Position numbers and translations under genes: made by a program. This document shows positions 20,337 to 28,598 of a stretch of 64,000 nt of DNA, piece after piece. The notes below the pieces were generated by a model that ran no database searches, was not told the origin of the DNA, and worked only from the letters and a program-made list of their open reading frames with translations. This DNA is from Lichenicola cladoniae (GTDB lineage Bacteria > Pseudomonadota > Alphaproteobacteria > Acetobacterales > Acetobacteraceae): positions 3,849,501 through 3,913,500 of the forward strand of contig NZ_CP053708.1 in assembly GCF_013201075.1 (NCBI RefSeq), in the 5' to 3' direction. Numbering within the stretch: position 1 is the stretch's first letter; each line of letters begins with the position of its first letter.

Positions 20337-20852
20337 ATGTCCCACTGCCTGAACATGAGGCCTCGCCGGAACGCTCTGCTGGGTGGTCTGGCCGTGACCG
20401 GGCTTTTGTTGACCGGCTGCACCGATCCGTATGATCCGGGTCAGCGGGCTGTAGGCGGTGGACTGCTCGGGGCCGGAGCCGGCGCTGCACTCGGAGCAGT
20501 CGCCGGTGGCGGCAGGGGTGCGGCAATCGGTGCACTGGCTGGTGGCGCGGTCGGTGCGGTCGGCGGTGCGGCGACGACGCCGTCCCCCGGGTATGGCCAG
20601 GGTGGATATGCCCAGCCAGTCTATGCACAGCCGCAATATGTCCAGCCCGGCTACGCTCAACCTGAATACCAGCAGCAAGGCTATGCCCAGCCTGGCTATG
20701 CTCAACCCGGTTATCAGCAACCTGGCTATGCCCAGCCCGGTTATGCACAGCCTGGCGACGCTCAGCCCGGTTATCAGCAACAAGGCTACGCCCAGCCTGG
20801 CTACGGACAGGAACAACCGGGACCGCAGCCGGGCGAGGGGTACGCTTACTGA
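20337..20852 (+). CDS. Glycine-zipper lipoprotein with YAQPG-rich C-terminal repeats
   Basis: 171 residues, ATG 12 bases after the previous stop, with AGGAG upstream. Residues 1-85 repeat the neighbour: lipobox [20 protein letters not shown] and a glycine zipper ending in GGAATTP. The second half is a low-complexity tail made of about fifteen Y(A/Q/V)QP(G/Q) units. Likely a surface-exposed or periplasmic disordered tail. Clear tandem duplication followed by repeat growth. Confidence 0.82.
   Translation: MSHCLNMRPRRNALLGGLAVTGLLLTGCTDPYDPGQRAVGGGLLGAGAGAALGAVAGGGRGAAIGALAGGAVGAVGGAATTPSPGYGQGGYAQPVYAQPQYVQPGYAQPEYQQQGYAQPGYAQPGYQQPGYAQPGYAQPGDAQPGYQQQGYAQPGYGQEQPGPQPGEGYAY
20600..20835 (+). 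repeat. Coding repeat array for YAQPG-type pentapeptides
   Basis: About fifteen imperfect 15-base units with the core tatgcccagcctggc encode Tyr-Ala-Gln-Pro-Gly variants (also YQQ, YVQP, GDAQP). The units differ mainly at third positions, so the array is old enough to have drifted, but slippage could still change its length between strains. Confidence 0.7.
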
Positions 20853-20863
20853 TCTGATCGCTG

Positions 20864-21110
20864 CCTCCGGTGGCGGGCATCGTGCTCATCACCGGGGTAT
20901 CGAGCGGGAGCGGCCGGGCATCTGTCATCGCCTGTGCCGGACCTGATCTAATCGTGCATCCCGGAGGCCGCGATGCCTCCACCTGCCACGGACTGTCGCG
21001 GCGTATTTTGCTCGCGCGCCGGTGCATCGCCGGCTCGTCGACCTCATCGGTCCTGCGGTGGTGCTGGACAGCATCGGCCGGCTGATTCCCCCGCACCCGC
21101 GAACCTGCGG
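20864..21110 (+). pseudogene. Possible remnant of a short-chain dehydrogenase gene
   Basis: The frame at 20864 reads VAGIVLITGVSSGSGRASVIACAGPDLIVHPGGRD, which carries the SDR cofactor motif TGxxxGxG in the correct place at an N-terminus. Another frame from 21016 reads VHRRLVDLIGPAVVLDSIGRLIP, resembling the end of some SDR proteins. If both are real, the roughly 200 middle codons are missing. This is inference from short motifs; the second half could be chance. Confidence 0.3.
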
Positions 21111-21132
21111 GCACCGACACGGTTCAGCAACG

Positions 21133-22410
21133 ATGGATGACATCGCCTACCCGATCCTGCTTGCCGGCCTTGGTGCGCTGGCCCTGCTCGTGGCATGGCT
21201 GCCGCTGGTGCTGAAAAGCCTGCCGCTGTCGTTGCCGATCCTGTGCGTCGGCCTTGGCTACGCGATTTTCTCGATCCCGGGCGTGCCGCTGCTGCTCGAC
21301 CCGCTGGCGCCCAGCGGCGGCGCCGAGCACCTGGCCGAGCTGGTGGTGCTGATCTCGCTCATGGGCGCGGGCCTGAAGCTGGACCGGCCGGTGAGCTGGC
21401 ACGGCTGGACGGTGACCTGGCGGCTGATCTTCATCACCATGCCGGTGTCGATCGCCTTCCTGACCATACTCGGCTGGTGGATGCTGGGACTGGGCTTCGG
21501 CGCCTGCCTGCTGCTGGGCGGGGCCTTGGCGCCGACCGACCCGGTGCTGGCGGGAGATATCCAGGTCGGGCCGCCCGGCAGCGGCGAGACCGACGAGGTG
21601 CGCTTCTCGCTCACCTCCGAAGCCGGGCTGAACGATGCGGCCGCATTCCCCTTCATCCTCCTGGCGCTCGGCATCGTCGGGCCGAACACCACCTGGATCA
21701 GCCACTGGTTCGAAGTCGACGTGGTGCTGCGCACGGTCATCGGTCTGGCGATCGGCTTAGCCGGGGGCAAGCTGCTCGGCTGGCTCGCGTTCCGTATTCC
21801 CAAAGTCGCGCAGCTCTCGAGCACCGGCGAGGGCTTCGTATCGCTGGCGGCAACGCTGCTGGTATACGGGATCTGCCAGATAGTCGGCGGCTACGGCTTC
21901 GTCGCGGTGTTCCTGACCGCGATCACCTTCCGGCACATGGCGCACAGGCACAAATACCACAAGACGCTGCACGGCTTCGCGGAGAGCGTCGAACACCTGC
22001 TGACGATGGTCGTATTGCTGTTGCTGGGCGGGGCGTTCGCGCATGGCCTGCTGCAGGCGCTGCAGTGGCAGGACGCCGCGTTCGGGCTGATGGCGGTGTT
22101 CGTGCTGCGACCGCTCGCCGGCATGATCGGGCTGACCGGTCTGCGCCATCGCAGCAGCGGGCGCGCCTGGTTCTGGGACGAACGCGCCATCATCAGCTTC
22201 TTCGGGATCCGCGGGATCGGCTCGATCTACTACCTGGTGTTCGCGCTCAACCACCATGCCTGGGCCGCGCAGGCCCGGATGCAGGCGATCATCGGCTTCA
22301 TCGTGCTGCTGTCGATCGTGATCCACGGCATCAGCGTGACCCCGGCAATGGGTTGGCTCGACCGGCAGCGACGCCGGCGGCCCTCAGCACCACTATCGAT
22401 CGCGGAGTGA
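21133..22410 (+). CDS. Cation:proton antiporter (CPA1/NhaP-like)
   Basis: 425 residues from ATG 21133 (MDDIAYPILL); the longer open frame begins in non-conserved sequence. About eleven to thirteen hydrophobic segments. Family landmarks: GGALAPTDPVLAGDIQVG and TSEAGLNDAAAFPFILLALG, the paired acidic/asparagine motifs of the CPA1 ion-binding core, and FFGIRGIGSIYYLVFAL near the end. Expected role: sodium or potassium/proton exchange across the inner membrane. There is no cytosolic regulatory domain. It stands alone on this strand. Confidence 0.88.
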   Translation: MDDIAYPILLAGLGALALLVAWLPLVLKSLPLSLPILCVGLGYAIFSIPGVPLLLDPLAPSGGAEHLAELVVLISLMGAGLKLDRPVSWHGWTVTWRLIFITMPVSIAFLTILGWWMLGLGFGACLLLGGALAPTDPVLAGDIQVGPPGSGETDEVRFSLTSEAGLNDAAAFPFILLALGIVGPNTTWISHWFEVDVVLRTVIGLAIGLAGGKLLGWLAFRIPKVAQLSSTGEGFVSLAATLLVYGICQIVGGYGFVAVFLTAITFRHMAHRHKYHKTLHGFAESVEHLLTMVVLLLLGGAFAHGLLQALQWQDAAFGLMAVFVLRPLAGMIGLTGLRHRSSGRAWFWDERAIISFFGIRGIGSIYYLVFALNHHAWAAQARMQAIIGFIVLLSIVIHGISVTPAMGWLDRQRRRRPSAPLSIAE

Positions 22411-22455
22411 CGGGCCGGGGGATCGATTCGCCATCCATTTGTCCATCCAATCCGA

Positions 22456-23769
22456 TCAGGTCCGGGACGTGGCGATCTCCAGGTCGGCGGCGAGGGCGCG
22501 CTGAAGAGCCCTGACGCCGATGTCGCGGCGCCAGATCGCGTCGGGCCAGTCGATCGCGGCAACGCCGGCGTAGGCCGCATCGCGGGCGGCTTCCAGGGTC
22601 GGCGCGGTCGCCACCACCGTCAGCACGCGGCCGCCGTTGCCGACCAGGGTGCCGGCGGCGTCGTGCGTCGTGGCCGCCTGGAACACCCGCACGCCGGTCA
22701 TCGCCTCGGCCCGCTCGATGCCCCTGATCGGCGCGCCGGTGGCGGGAGTGCCGGGATAGCCCCGGCCGGCCATCACCACGGCAACCGACGCCTCGTCGGC
22801 AAAGCGCAGGTCGGCCCGGGCGAGCGTGCCGTCGCACATCGCGACCAGTGCCGGCAACAGGTCGGTACGCAGTCTCGGCAGCAGCGCCTGCGCCTCGGGG
22901 TCGCCGAAGCGGATATTGTATTCGATCAGCTCCGGACCGCGCGTGGTCAGCATCAGCCCGGCGAAGATCACCCCGCGGAACGGCGTGCCGCGACGGACCA
23001 TCTCTCGCAGCATCGGCCGCACCAGCAGGTCGAGCGCCTGCTCCTGCGTGGCGGGATCGAAGAAGGCGGGCGGCGACACGGCGCCCATGCCGCCGGTGTT
23101 CGGGCCGGTATCGCCCTCGCCGATCCGCTTGTGGTCCTGGGCCGCACCGATCAGCACCGCGGTCTCGCCGTCGCAGAACGCGAACAGCGACACCTCGTCG
23201 CCTTCCAGGCACTCCTCGATCACCACCGAGACACCAGCCTCGCCAAGGCTCGACTGCTCCATCATCGCGCCGATCGCCGCTTCCGCCTCGGCCACCGTCT
23301 GCGCCACGACCACGCCCTTGCCCGCCGCCAGCCCGTCCGCCTTGACCACGATCGGGGCGCCGCGGCGACGCACGAACGCACGGGCGGATGCGGCATCGTC
23401 GAACCGCTCCCAGCGCGCGGTCGGGATGCCCGCGGCATCGCAGATTTCCTTGCTGAAGGTCTTGCTGCCCTCGAGCCGCGCGGCCTGGGCGGTCGGTCCG
23501 GCACAGGCGATGCCGGCCACCAGGCAGGCATCGGCGAGCCCCGCGACCAGCGGCGCCTCAGGGCCGGGGATCACCAGGTCGATGCGCTCGGCCGTGGCGA
23601 AGGCGACCAGCGAAGGGACATCGTCCACCACGATCGCGACATTGGTGCCGAACAGGGCGGTGCCGGGATTGCCCGGGGCGGTGAACAGCGCGTCGAGCGC
23701 CGGTGACCGGCTGAGCGTCAGCGCCAATGCGTGTTCCCGCCCGCCCGACCCTACCAGCAACACTCGCAT
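22456..23769 (-). CDS. purD: Phosphoribosylamine-glycine ligase PurD
   Basis: 437 residues. N-terminal MRVLLVGSGGREHALA, then the ATP-grasp domain with PIVVKADGLAAGKGVVVA, the EECLEGDEVSLFAFCDG strand and the metal-binding IEYNIRFGDPEAQ, and a C-terminal domain with VVMAGRGYPG. It makes glycinamide ribonucleotide from phosphoribosylamine, glycine and ATP in purine synthesis. Divergent from xseA, with about 70 bases between starts. Confidence 0.96.
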   Translation of the reverse strand: MRVLLVGSGGREHALALTLSRSPALDALFTAPGNPGTALFGTNVAIVVDDVPSLVAFATAERIDLVIPGPEAPLVAGLADACLVAGIACAGPTAQAARLEGSKTFSKEICDAAGIPTARWERFDDAASARAFVRRRGAPIVVKADGLAAGKGVVVAQTVAEAEAAIGAMMEQSSLGEAGVSVVIEECLEGDEVSLFAFCDGETAVLIGAAQDHKRIGEGDTGPNTGGMGAVSPPAFFDPATQEQALDLLVRPMLREMVRRGTPFRGVIFAGLMLTTRGPELIEYNIRFGDPEAQALLPRLRTDLLPALVAMCDGTLARADLRFADEASVAVVMAGRGYPGTPATGAPIRGIERAEAMTGVRVFQAATTHDAAGTLVGNGGRVLTVVATAPTLEAARDAAYAGVAAIDWPDAIWRRDIGVRALQRALAADLEIATSRT

Positions 23770-23838
23770 CAGCCGCTCCCTGTCGATGACGCCGCAACGC
23801 CTCTCGCGATGCGCGCGGCTCTATCATACCCTGGCCGG

Positions 23839-25413
23839 ATGGACGAAGCCGCCTCCCCCAACTCCGGCAATCTGACCGAATACAGCGTCTCGGAGATATC
23901 CGGCGCGGTGAAGCGCGTGCTGGAGGGCAGCTTCTCGCGGGTGCGGGTGCGCGGCGAGATCACCGAGTTCAAGCGCTACCCGTCCGGCCACCTGTATTTC
24001 TCGCTCAAGGACGAGGGCGGCAAGATCGCCGGCGTGGTGTGGCGCAACAGCGTCGCCCGGCTCGGGCTGGTGCCGGAGAACGGACTGGAGGTCGTGGTCA
24101 CCGGCCGGATCTCGTCCTACGGCGAGCGGTCCTCATACCAGCTCATCATCGAGCGCATGGAATATGCCGGCGAAGGCGCGCTGCTGGCCCGGATCGAGCG
24201 GCTGCGGCAGACGCTGGCCGCCGAGGGCCTGTTCGACGCCGCGCTGAAACAGAAGCTGCCGTTCCTGCCCAGCCTGATCGGCCTCGTCACCTCGGCGCAG
24301 GGCGCTGTGCTTCACGATATCCGCACCACCATCGCACGCCGGTTTCCGCGCAGCCTGCTGCTCTGGCCGGTGCCGGTGCAGGGCGAAGGCGCCGCCCTCA
24401 GGATCGCCGCCGCCATCTTCGGGTTCGACCGGCGCACCGGCACCGGCACCGGCATCCCGCGTCCAGACCTGCTGATCGTGGCGCGCGGCGGCGGCAGCCT
24501 CGAGGACCTGATGGCGTTCAGCGACGAGGCCGTCCTGCGGGCGGTCGCCGCCTGCCGCATCCCGGTCATATCTGCGGTCGGGCACGAGACCGACACCACG
24601 CTGATCGATTTCGTATCCGACTGCCGCGCGCCCACGCCGACGGCCGCCGCCGAACTCGCCGTGCCCGCCCGGGCCGAGCTGGTCGCCGACCTCGCGCATC
24701 GTGCGGCACGGCTGGAAAGCGGCATCGTGCATCTGAACCGGGGCCTGCGGCTGCGGCTCGATCGCGCCGCCGGGTTGCTGCCGGACCTGCCGACGCTGCT
24801 CGGGCACGTGCGGCAGCGCCTCGACGATCGCCTGCACCGTCTGGACCTGGCACTGCCGAACCTCTTGCATGCGCGCCGGGCGGCCCTCGCCGCGGGCGGG
24901 GTCCTGCCTGACCTGCCCGGACACCTGGCCACGCGCCGGCGCGACGTCCGCGAGCTCGGTCATCGGCTGGCGCTTGCCCTGCCGGCGCTGACCGCGGCGC
25001 GACGGACGGCGCTGGTTGCGGCCGAACGCCACATGCCGTCGCCGCACGGGCTGATCGGGATCCATCGCGGCCGCGTCGCGGTGGCGGCGAACGGACTGCA
25101 ATCCGGCCTGCGCCAGACATTGCGGGATTCTGGTGCCACGCTCAGGCGCCACCAGGTCAGTCCGGCGCCGCTGGCCGGGATGCTGCGCGAACGACGGGCG
25201 GTGCTGGACGGGTTGTCGGCGCGACTTGCCTCGATCTCGCCGATGACGGTCCTGTCGCGCGGCTACGTCCTGGTTCGCGACCAGGACGGGCACGCAATGA
25301 CGGAGGCAGCCTCGCTGCGCGCGGGCATGCGGCTGAGCCTGACCTTCGCGGACGGCGAGCGGCAGGTCCGGGTGGAGCGAGACCCGACGTCGCAGGGCGC
25401 GCTCGCCCTGTAG
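23839..25413 (+). CDS. xseA: Exodeoxyribonuclease VII large subunit
   Basis: 524 residues from ATG 23839. N-terminal OB fold (EYSVSEISGAVKRVLE, VRVRGEITEFKRYPSGHLYFSLKD), then the catalytic region GLVTSAQGAVLHDI, VARGGGSLEDLMAFSDEAVLRA and ISAVGHETDTTLIDFV(S)DCRAPTPTAAAE, and a long helical arm ending in SPMTVLSRGYVLV. With XseB it forms a nuclease that degrades single-stranded DNA. The small subunit is encoded at 40564 in the isoprenoid cluster, the usual alphaproteobacterial separation. It converges on the next gene with only three bases between stops. Confidence 0.95.
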   Translation: MDEAASPNSGNLTEYSVSEISGAVKRVLEGSFSRVRVRGEITEFKRYPSGHLYFSLKDEGGKIAGVVWRNSVARLGLVPENGLEVVVTGRISSYGERSSYQLIIERMEYAGEGALLARIERLRQTLAAEGLFDAALKQKLPFLPSLIGLVTSAQGAVLHDIRTTIARRFPRSLLLWPVPVQGEGAALRIAAAIFGFDRRTGTGTGIPRPDLLIVARGGGSLEDLMAFSDEAVLRAVAACRIPVISAVGHETDTTLIDFVSDCRAPTPTAAAELAVPARAELVADLAHRAARLESGIVHLNRGLRLRLDRAAGLLPDLPTLLGHVRQRLDDRLHRLDLALPNLLHARRAALAAGGVLPDLPGHLATRRRDVRELGHRLALALPALTAARRTALVAAERHMPSPHGLIGIHRGRVAVAANGLQSGLRQTLRDSGATLRRHQVSPAPLAGMLRERRAVLDGLSARLASISPMTVLSRGYVLVRDQDGHAMTEAASLRAGMRLSLTFADGERQVRVERDPTSQGALAL

Positions 25414-25416
25414 CCG

Positions 25417-25824
25417 CTACTTGTAGGTCTTGCCGTCGTAGATGACGAAGCCGACCGGGCTGTGGGTGAAGTGCAGCACCGGCAGGCCGGGATCGTTGAC
25501 GCCGGCGGTCGCTTGCGCGGCGGGAATGAACATGCCCTGCAGCTCGACCGGGGTGCCCGGCTGGAACGGAATATCCTGGCCGATGCCGCCGTCGGTGATG
25601 CGGATCGCCACGAAGACATTGCCGGCGTAGCTGAAGCCGTCGCCGTTCAGGCTGGTCAGTGCGTCGATCCAGAGCTGCTGGTGTTCGGCGTCGGCCACCC
25701 TCACCCGGTCGCCGAACAGCTTCACGACGGTCGCCGAGACATGCCTCAGCGTGCCGGCGCCGGTACCGTCGGGGTTGCGGAATACGAGGTTGGGCATCTG
25801 GTCGGTCAAGGCGGTGGCCCTCAT
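25417..25824 (-). CDS. Conserved hypothetical protein
   Basis: 135 residues from ATG 25824, or 126 from ATG 25797 (MPNLVFRNPDG); neither has a clear ribosome site. Beta-rich composition with VVKLFGDRVRVADAEHQQLW, YAGNVFVAIRITDGGIG and a C-terminal HSPVGFVIYDGKTYK. No signal peptide or membrane segment. I do not recognise the family. The open frame extends to 26034 only as a shadow of the gene on the other strand. Confidence 0.6.
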   Translation of the reverse strand: MRATALTDQMPNLVFRNPDGTGAGTLRHVSATVVKLFGDRVRVADAEHQQLWIDALTSLNGDGFSYAGNVFVAIRITDGGIGQDIPFQPGTPVELQGMFIPAAQATAGVNDPGLPVLHFTHSPVGFVIYDGKTYK

Positions 25825-25907
25825 GATGGTAGGCTGGCGAGGCAACGCGCAACGCCGGCGCAGCGTTCGAACCGATAGTGGGTTCGCATGAAGAACGGGA
25901 GTGGTCG

Positions 25908-26300
25908 ATGGCCGGTGGTGCGATGCGGGCAGGCTTGGGATTGATCGTGGCGCTCGGAACCGGAGCGTCGCTGGCGGGCTGCGCGGATACGCCAGCAACG
26001 CCAGCGCCCGCGGGGCCGGTCGCCGCGGTGACATCCGACACGCCCGACGCGGCCGGCGGCATCGTGCTGCACCCGACCACAGGCGGCGACGGAACCGCCC
26101 CGGTGATGCTGGTCAACGATCCGTCGGCCCCGCTCGATACGAAGCTGTGCGGAATGGCCGCGCGCGAAGCCAACGCCATCGGACAGACCCTGCTCAGCCG
26201 ACAGTATGCGACCGTCGGAATCTGCAGCAGCTATGCCTGCTACGATCCGGCGACTGCGACCTATATCGGCGCCGACGGCTACCGCCATGTCTGTCGGTGA
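25908..26300 (+). CDS. Small lipoprotein of unknown function
   Basis: 130 residues from ATG 25908, with GGAG six bases upstream. Signal peptide MRAGLGLIVALGTGASLAGC with lipobox LAGC. The mature part is alanine/proline-rich at first, then a compact domain with LCGMAAREANAIGQTLLSRQYATVGIC and CYDPATATYIGADGYRHVC, whose four cysteines could form two disulfides in the periplasm. Function not recognised. First in a same-strand row of small envelope genes up to 27756. Confidence 0.65.
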   Translation: MAGGAMRAGLGLIVALGTGASLAGCADTPATPAPAGPVAAVTSDTPDAAGGIVLHPTTGGDGTAPVMLVNDPSAPLDTKLCGMAAREANAIGQTLLSRQYATVGICSSYACYDPATATYIGADGYRHVCR

Positions 26301-26397
26301 GGCGGCGAATTCGGCCCGGTCGTAATTGATGGTGCGGAGCCGACCACCACATCATGGCTTGGCGCCTTCAACTGCCGATCAACCCCGGAGCCCACCC

Positions 26398-26847
26398 ATG
26401 ATCGCATCGCCGAAAGCCGGCCGCTTCTTCACGCCGGGGAACGGCCCCTCCGCCAGTTCCGGCACGAGACGTGCAGCCGGCGGAGCGCCATTATCCTCGA
26501 TGGACCGTGCGCGGCGTCTGGCCCGGATCCGGCGCCTGGCCTGGCTGCTCGATGCGGCCGTGAAGGTGCCGGGTACGAAGTTCCGCTTCGGCCTGAACAG
26601 CGTGGTCGGTGCGGCCCCGGGTGTCGGCGACGCGGCGATGGCGGCGGTGTCGCTCTATATCGTCTACGAGGCCTACCAGCTCGGCCTGCCGAAGCAGCAG
26701 ATCGCGCGCATGGTCGGCAACGTCGCGGTGGAGGCGGTCGCGGGCTCGGTGCCGATCCTCGGCGACCTGTTCGACGCGGCATTCAAGGCGAACCTGCGCA
26801 ACATCGCGTTGATCGATGCCCATGTCGGACCGGAGGGTCGCGCATGA
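26398..26847 (+). CDS. DUF4112 domain-containing membrane protein
   Basis: 149 residues from ATG 26398, with GGAG upstream; earlier in-frame ATGs lack one. After a basic N-terminus comes the DUF4112 core: RRLAWLLDAAVKVPGTKFRFGLNSVVGAAPGVGD, a hydrophobic helix (AAMAAVSLYIVYEAYQLG) and VAVEAVAGSVPILGDLFDAAFKAN. The family is widespread, membrane associated and of unknown function. Its stop overlaps the next start by four bases (ATGA), implying coupled translation. Confidence 0.82.
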   Translation: MIASPKAGRFFTPGNGPSASSGTRRAAGGAPLSSMDRARRLARIRRLAWLLDAAVKVPGTKFRFGLNSVVGAAPGVGDAAMAAVSLYIVYEAYQLGLPKQQIARMVGNVAVEAVAGSVPILGDLFDAAFKANLRNIALIDAHVGPEGRA

Positions 26848-27143
26848 AGCGGGCGCTCCTGGTTTTCGTCCTTATCGGCACCGTCACGGTCGCGCAGGCG
26901 CAGACCAATCCCGGCTCGACCGGCGCCGGGCAGGCCGCCGTCGCGCCCCGCGATCCCGGCGCGGCCACCACCGGCACGCTGCCTGCACGCCAGCACAAGA
27001 TGGACGACACGGTCGACCGGATCGACCAGCATCTGCTGAACGCCGAAAAGGATAGGCCGGCATTGCCGGGACAGGCGCCTTCGCCGTCGCAGACGGTGCA
27101 GGGAGGAACCGCCGCGTCATCCGGGGCTTCGCCGCCGCGCTGA
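26844..27143 (+). CDS. Small exported protein of unknown function
   Basis: 99 residues. Signal peptide MKRALLVFVLIGTVTVAQAQ with an AQA cleavage site. The mature protein is short, rich in glycine, alanine, proline and threonine, with one likely helix (KMDDTVDRIDQHLLNAEKD). It probably is a disordered periplasmic protein. No family recognised. Start overlaps the DUF4112 stop; the next gene begins seven bases after its stop. Confidence 0.62.
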   Translation: MKRALLVFVLIGTVTVAQAQTNPGSTGAGQAAVAPRDPGAATTGTLPARQHKMDDTVDRIDQHLLNAEKDRPALPGQAPSPSQTVQGGTAASSGASPPR

Positions 27144-27150
27144 TCCGCAG

Positions 27151-27756
27151 ATGATGGACAAGCTCAAGAGGCTGCTCGGCACCGCCGCATTCGATTTCGG
27201 CGGTGTCATTGTTTTCTACGCGTTGCTGGCCACCCTGGGCCTGCGCGCCGCAATCGCCGGCACGCTGGTGTTCGTGCCGATCGACGCCTACCGCCGGCAC
27301 AAGCTGAAGATCGGTTTCCCACGGCTCTATATCCTGTCCACCGCGATGGTCCTGATATTCGGCTCGATCGACGTGTTCTCGAAACGGCCCTTCATGCTGA
27401 AATACGAGGGCGCGGTGACCGAGACGATCGTCGGCATCGCCTTCGCGCTCGGCTCACGCGGACGCTCGATCATCGAGGAACTGGTGCTGCAACAGCAGCC
27501 GGACCTGATGTTCCCGCACTTGCGGCGGTTCTTTCAGCTCATCACTCGCTGCTGGGCGATCTATTATTTCTGCATGGCGTGTTTTTTTCTGTGGGTGAGC
27601 CAGCACTTCACCCTGGTCCACGCCGTCGGGATCAGACAGGTGACCAGCCTCGTCGGCGCCGGCGCGATGGCGCTGTTCAGCTTCAGCGGGAGCTTCGCGT
27701 TCCGAATATTCCAGTCGCTGGGGCTGTTGCCGGCGGACGCGGAAGTCCACGAATAG
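27151..27756 (+). CDS. Septation protein A (IspZ/YciB)-like inner membrane protein
   Basis: 201 residues, with two adjacent ATG codons (27151 and 27154). About five hydrophobic segments: GVIVFYALLATLGLRAAIAG, LYILSTAMVLIFGSIDVF, TETIVGIAFALGS, CWAIYYFCMACFFLWVS and GAGAMALFSFSGSFAFRIF. The spacing and the lone charged loop FSKRPFMLKYE resemble the IspZ/YciB family, which affects envelope integrity and division. Similarity is moderate, so paralogue or relative is safer than IspZ itself. Confidence 0.6.
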   Translation: MMDKLKRLLGTAAFDFGGVIVFYALLATLGLRAAIAGTLVFVPIDAYRRHKLKIGFPRLYILSTAMVLIFGSIDVFSKRPFMLKYEGAVTETIVGIAFALGSRGRSIIEELVLQQQPDLMFPHLRRFFQLITRCWAIYYFCMACFFLWVSQHFTLVHAVGIRQVTSLVGAGAMALFSFSGSFAFRIFQSLGLLPADAEVHE

Positions 27757-27795
27757 GCAGGCTTGGAGGGAGTGCCACCGGCGCTCCCCATTGGA

Positions 27796-28479
27796 TCAGG
27801 CGACGCTGTCGCGTCGATCCCGCAGTTTCACATAGGCCAGCGCCGCGTGCTCGGAACAGTATGGCTTGTTGGCGACCGGATCGGCGCCGCAGAACCGGAA
27901 CTCCTTCGTGCCGGGATCGCCCAGCGGCCAGCAACAGGCCATCCCACGCCGGCGCGGTGTGGACGGCGCATGACCGCGCACGGTCTCCTCTGCCTCGATC
28001 GGCGCCACCGGAGCCGGTCTCGGCGCGGTCGGCGCGATGCGCTCGACGCTTGCAACCAGGCGTTGCGCAACCGGCAATGCGGCCGGGCGAAGCTGGTGAA
28101 CAGTGGCCGCCTCACGCACCGGCACGACCGGCTTCGGAAGCTCGGCAGACGTCGGGATCGCATATGGCGCGACCGCCATGGCTTGTATCGCATCGACGTC
28201 GCGATCGTTCGACGGCATTCCGAATGAAGGCGACACGGGCAACGCTGTCGGTTGCCGGCCCAGATCTGCCACGGGCACCGGGCGACGCGGCTGCTCGCTG
28301 CCGTCCACCGTCTCCAACCCCTTGCGGATTGGCGAGGGTCGCGGCGAGAGGATCAGCCGGTGCGCCTTGCCGACCACCGCGTTCTTGGTGATCTGCATCC
28401 GCCGGCCGATCTCGGCAGTCGACAGACCTTCCTGCCAGAGGCTCCGTAGACGGGAAATAGACTCATCGTTCCACTCCAT
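27796..28479 (-). CDS. gcrA: GcrA-family cell cycle regulator
   Basis: 227 residues, ATG with GGAGG about nine bases before it. The N-terminal helix-turn-helix reads MEWNDESISRLRSLW, LSTAEIGRRMQITKNAVVGKAHRL, diagnostic of GcrA. A variable proline/alanine-rich linker leads to the C-terminal domain ACCWPLGDPG, FRFCGADPV and KPYCSEHAALAY with cysteine and histidine residues. In Caulobacter GcrA binds GANTC-methylated DNA and sigma70 to activate cell cycle genes. This supports an alphaproteobacterial origin. Single gene with its own 5' region. Confidence 0.93.
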   Translation of the reverse strand: MEWNDESISRLRSLWQEGLSTAEIGRRMQITKNAVVGKAHRLILSPRPSPIRKGLETVDGSEQPRRPVPVADLGRQPTALPVSPSFGMPSNDRDVDAIQAMAVAPYAIPTSAELPKPVVPVREAATVHQLRPAALPVAQRLVASVERIAPTAPRPAPVAPIEAEETVRGHAPSTPRRRGMACCWPLGDPGTKEFRFCGADPVANKPYCSEHAALAYVKLRDRRDSVA

Positions 28480-28598
28480 CTTCGTGCTCCTCCAACCCGG
28501 TGAGGGTCATTGATAGACTAAATACGGGGGTCACTCAATCAAATGACCACATAATGTTGTGGACAAGTCGGTGCGTAACGTCGGGCCAACCGGTTTAA

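Noticed and set aside
23731-23838. Upstream start for xseA
   Set aside because: It would overlap purD and adds sequence not seen in XseA; ATG 23839 fits the family N-terminus.
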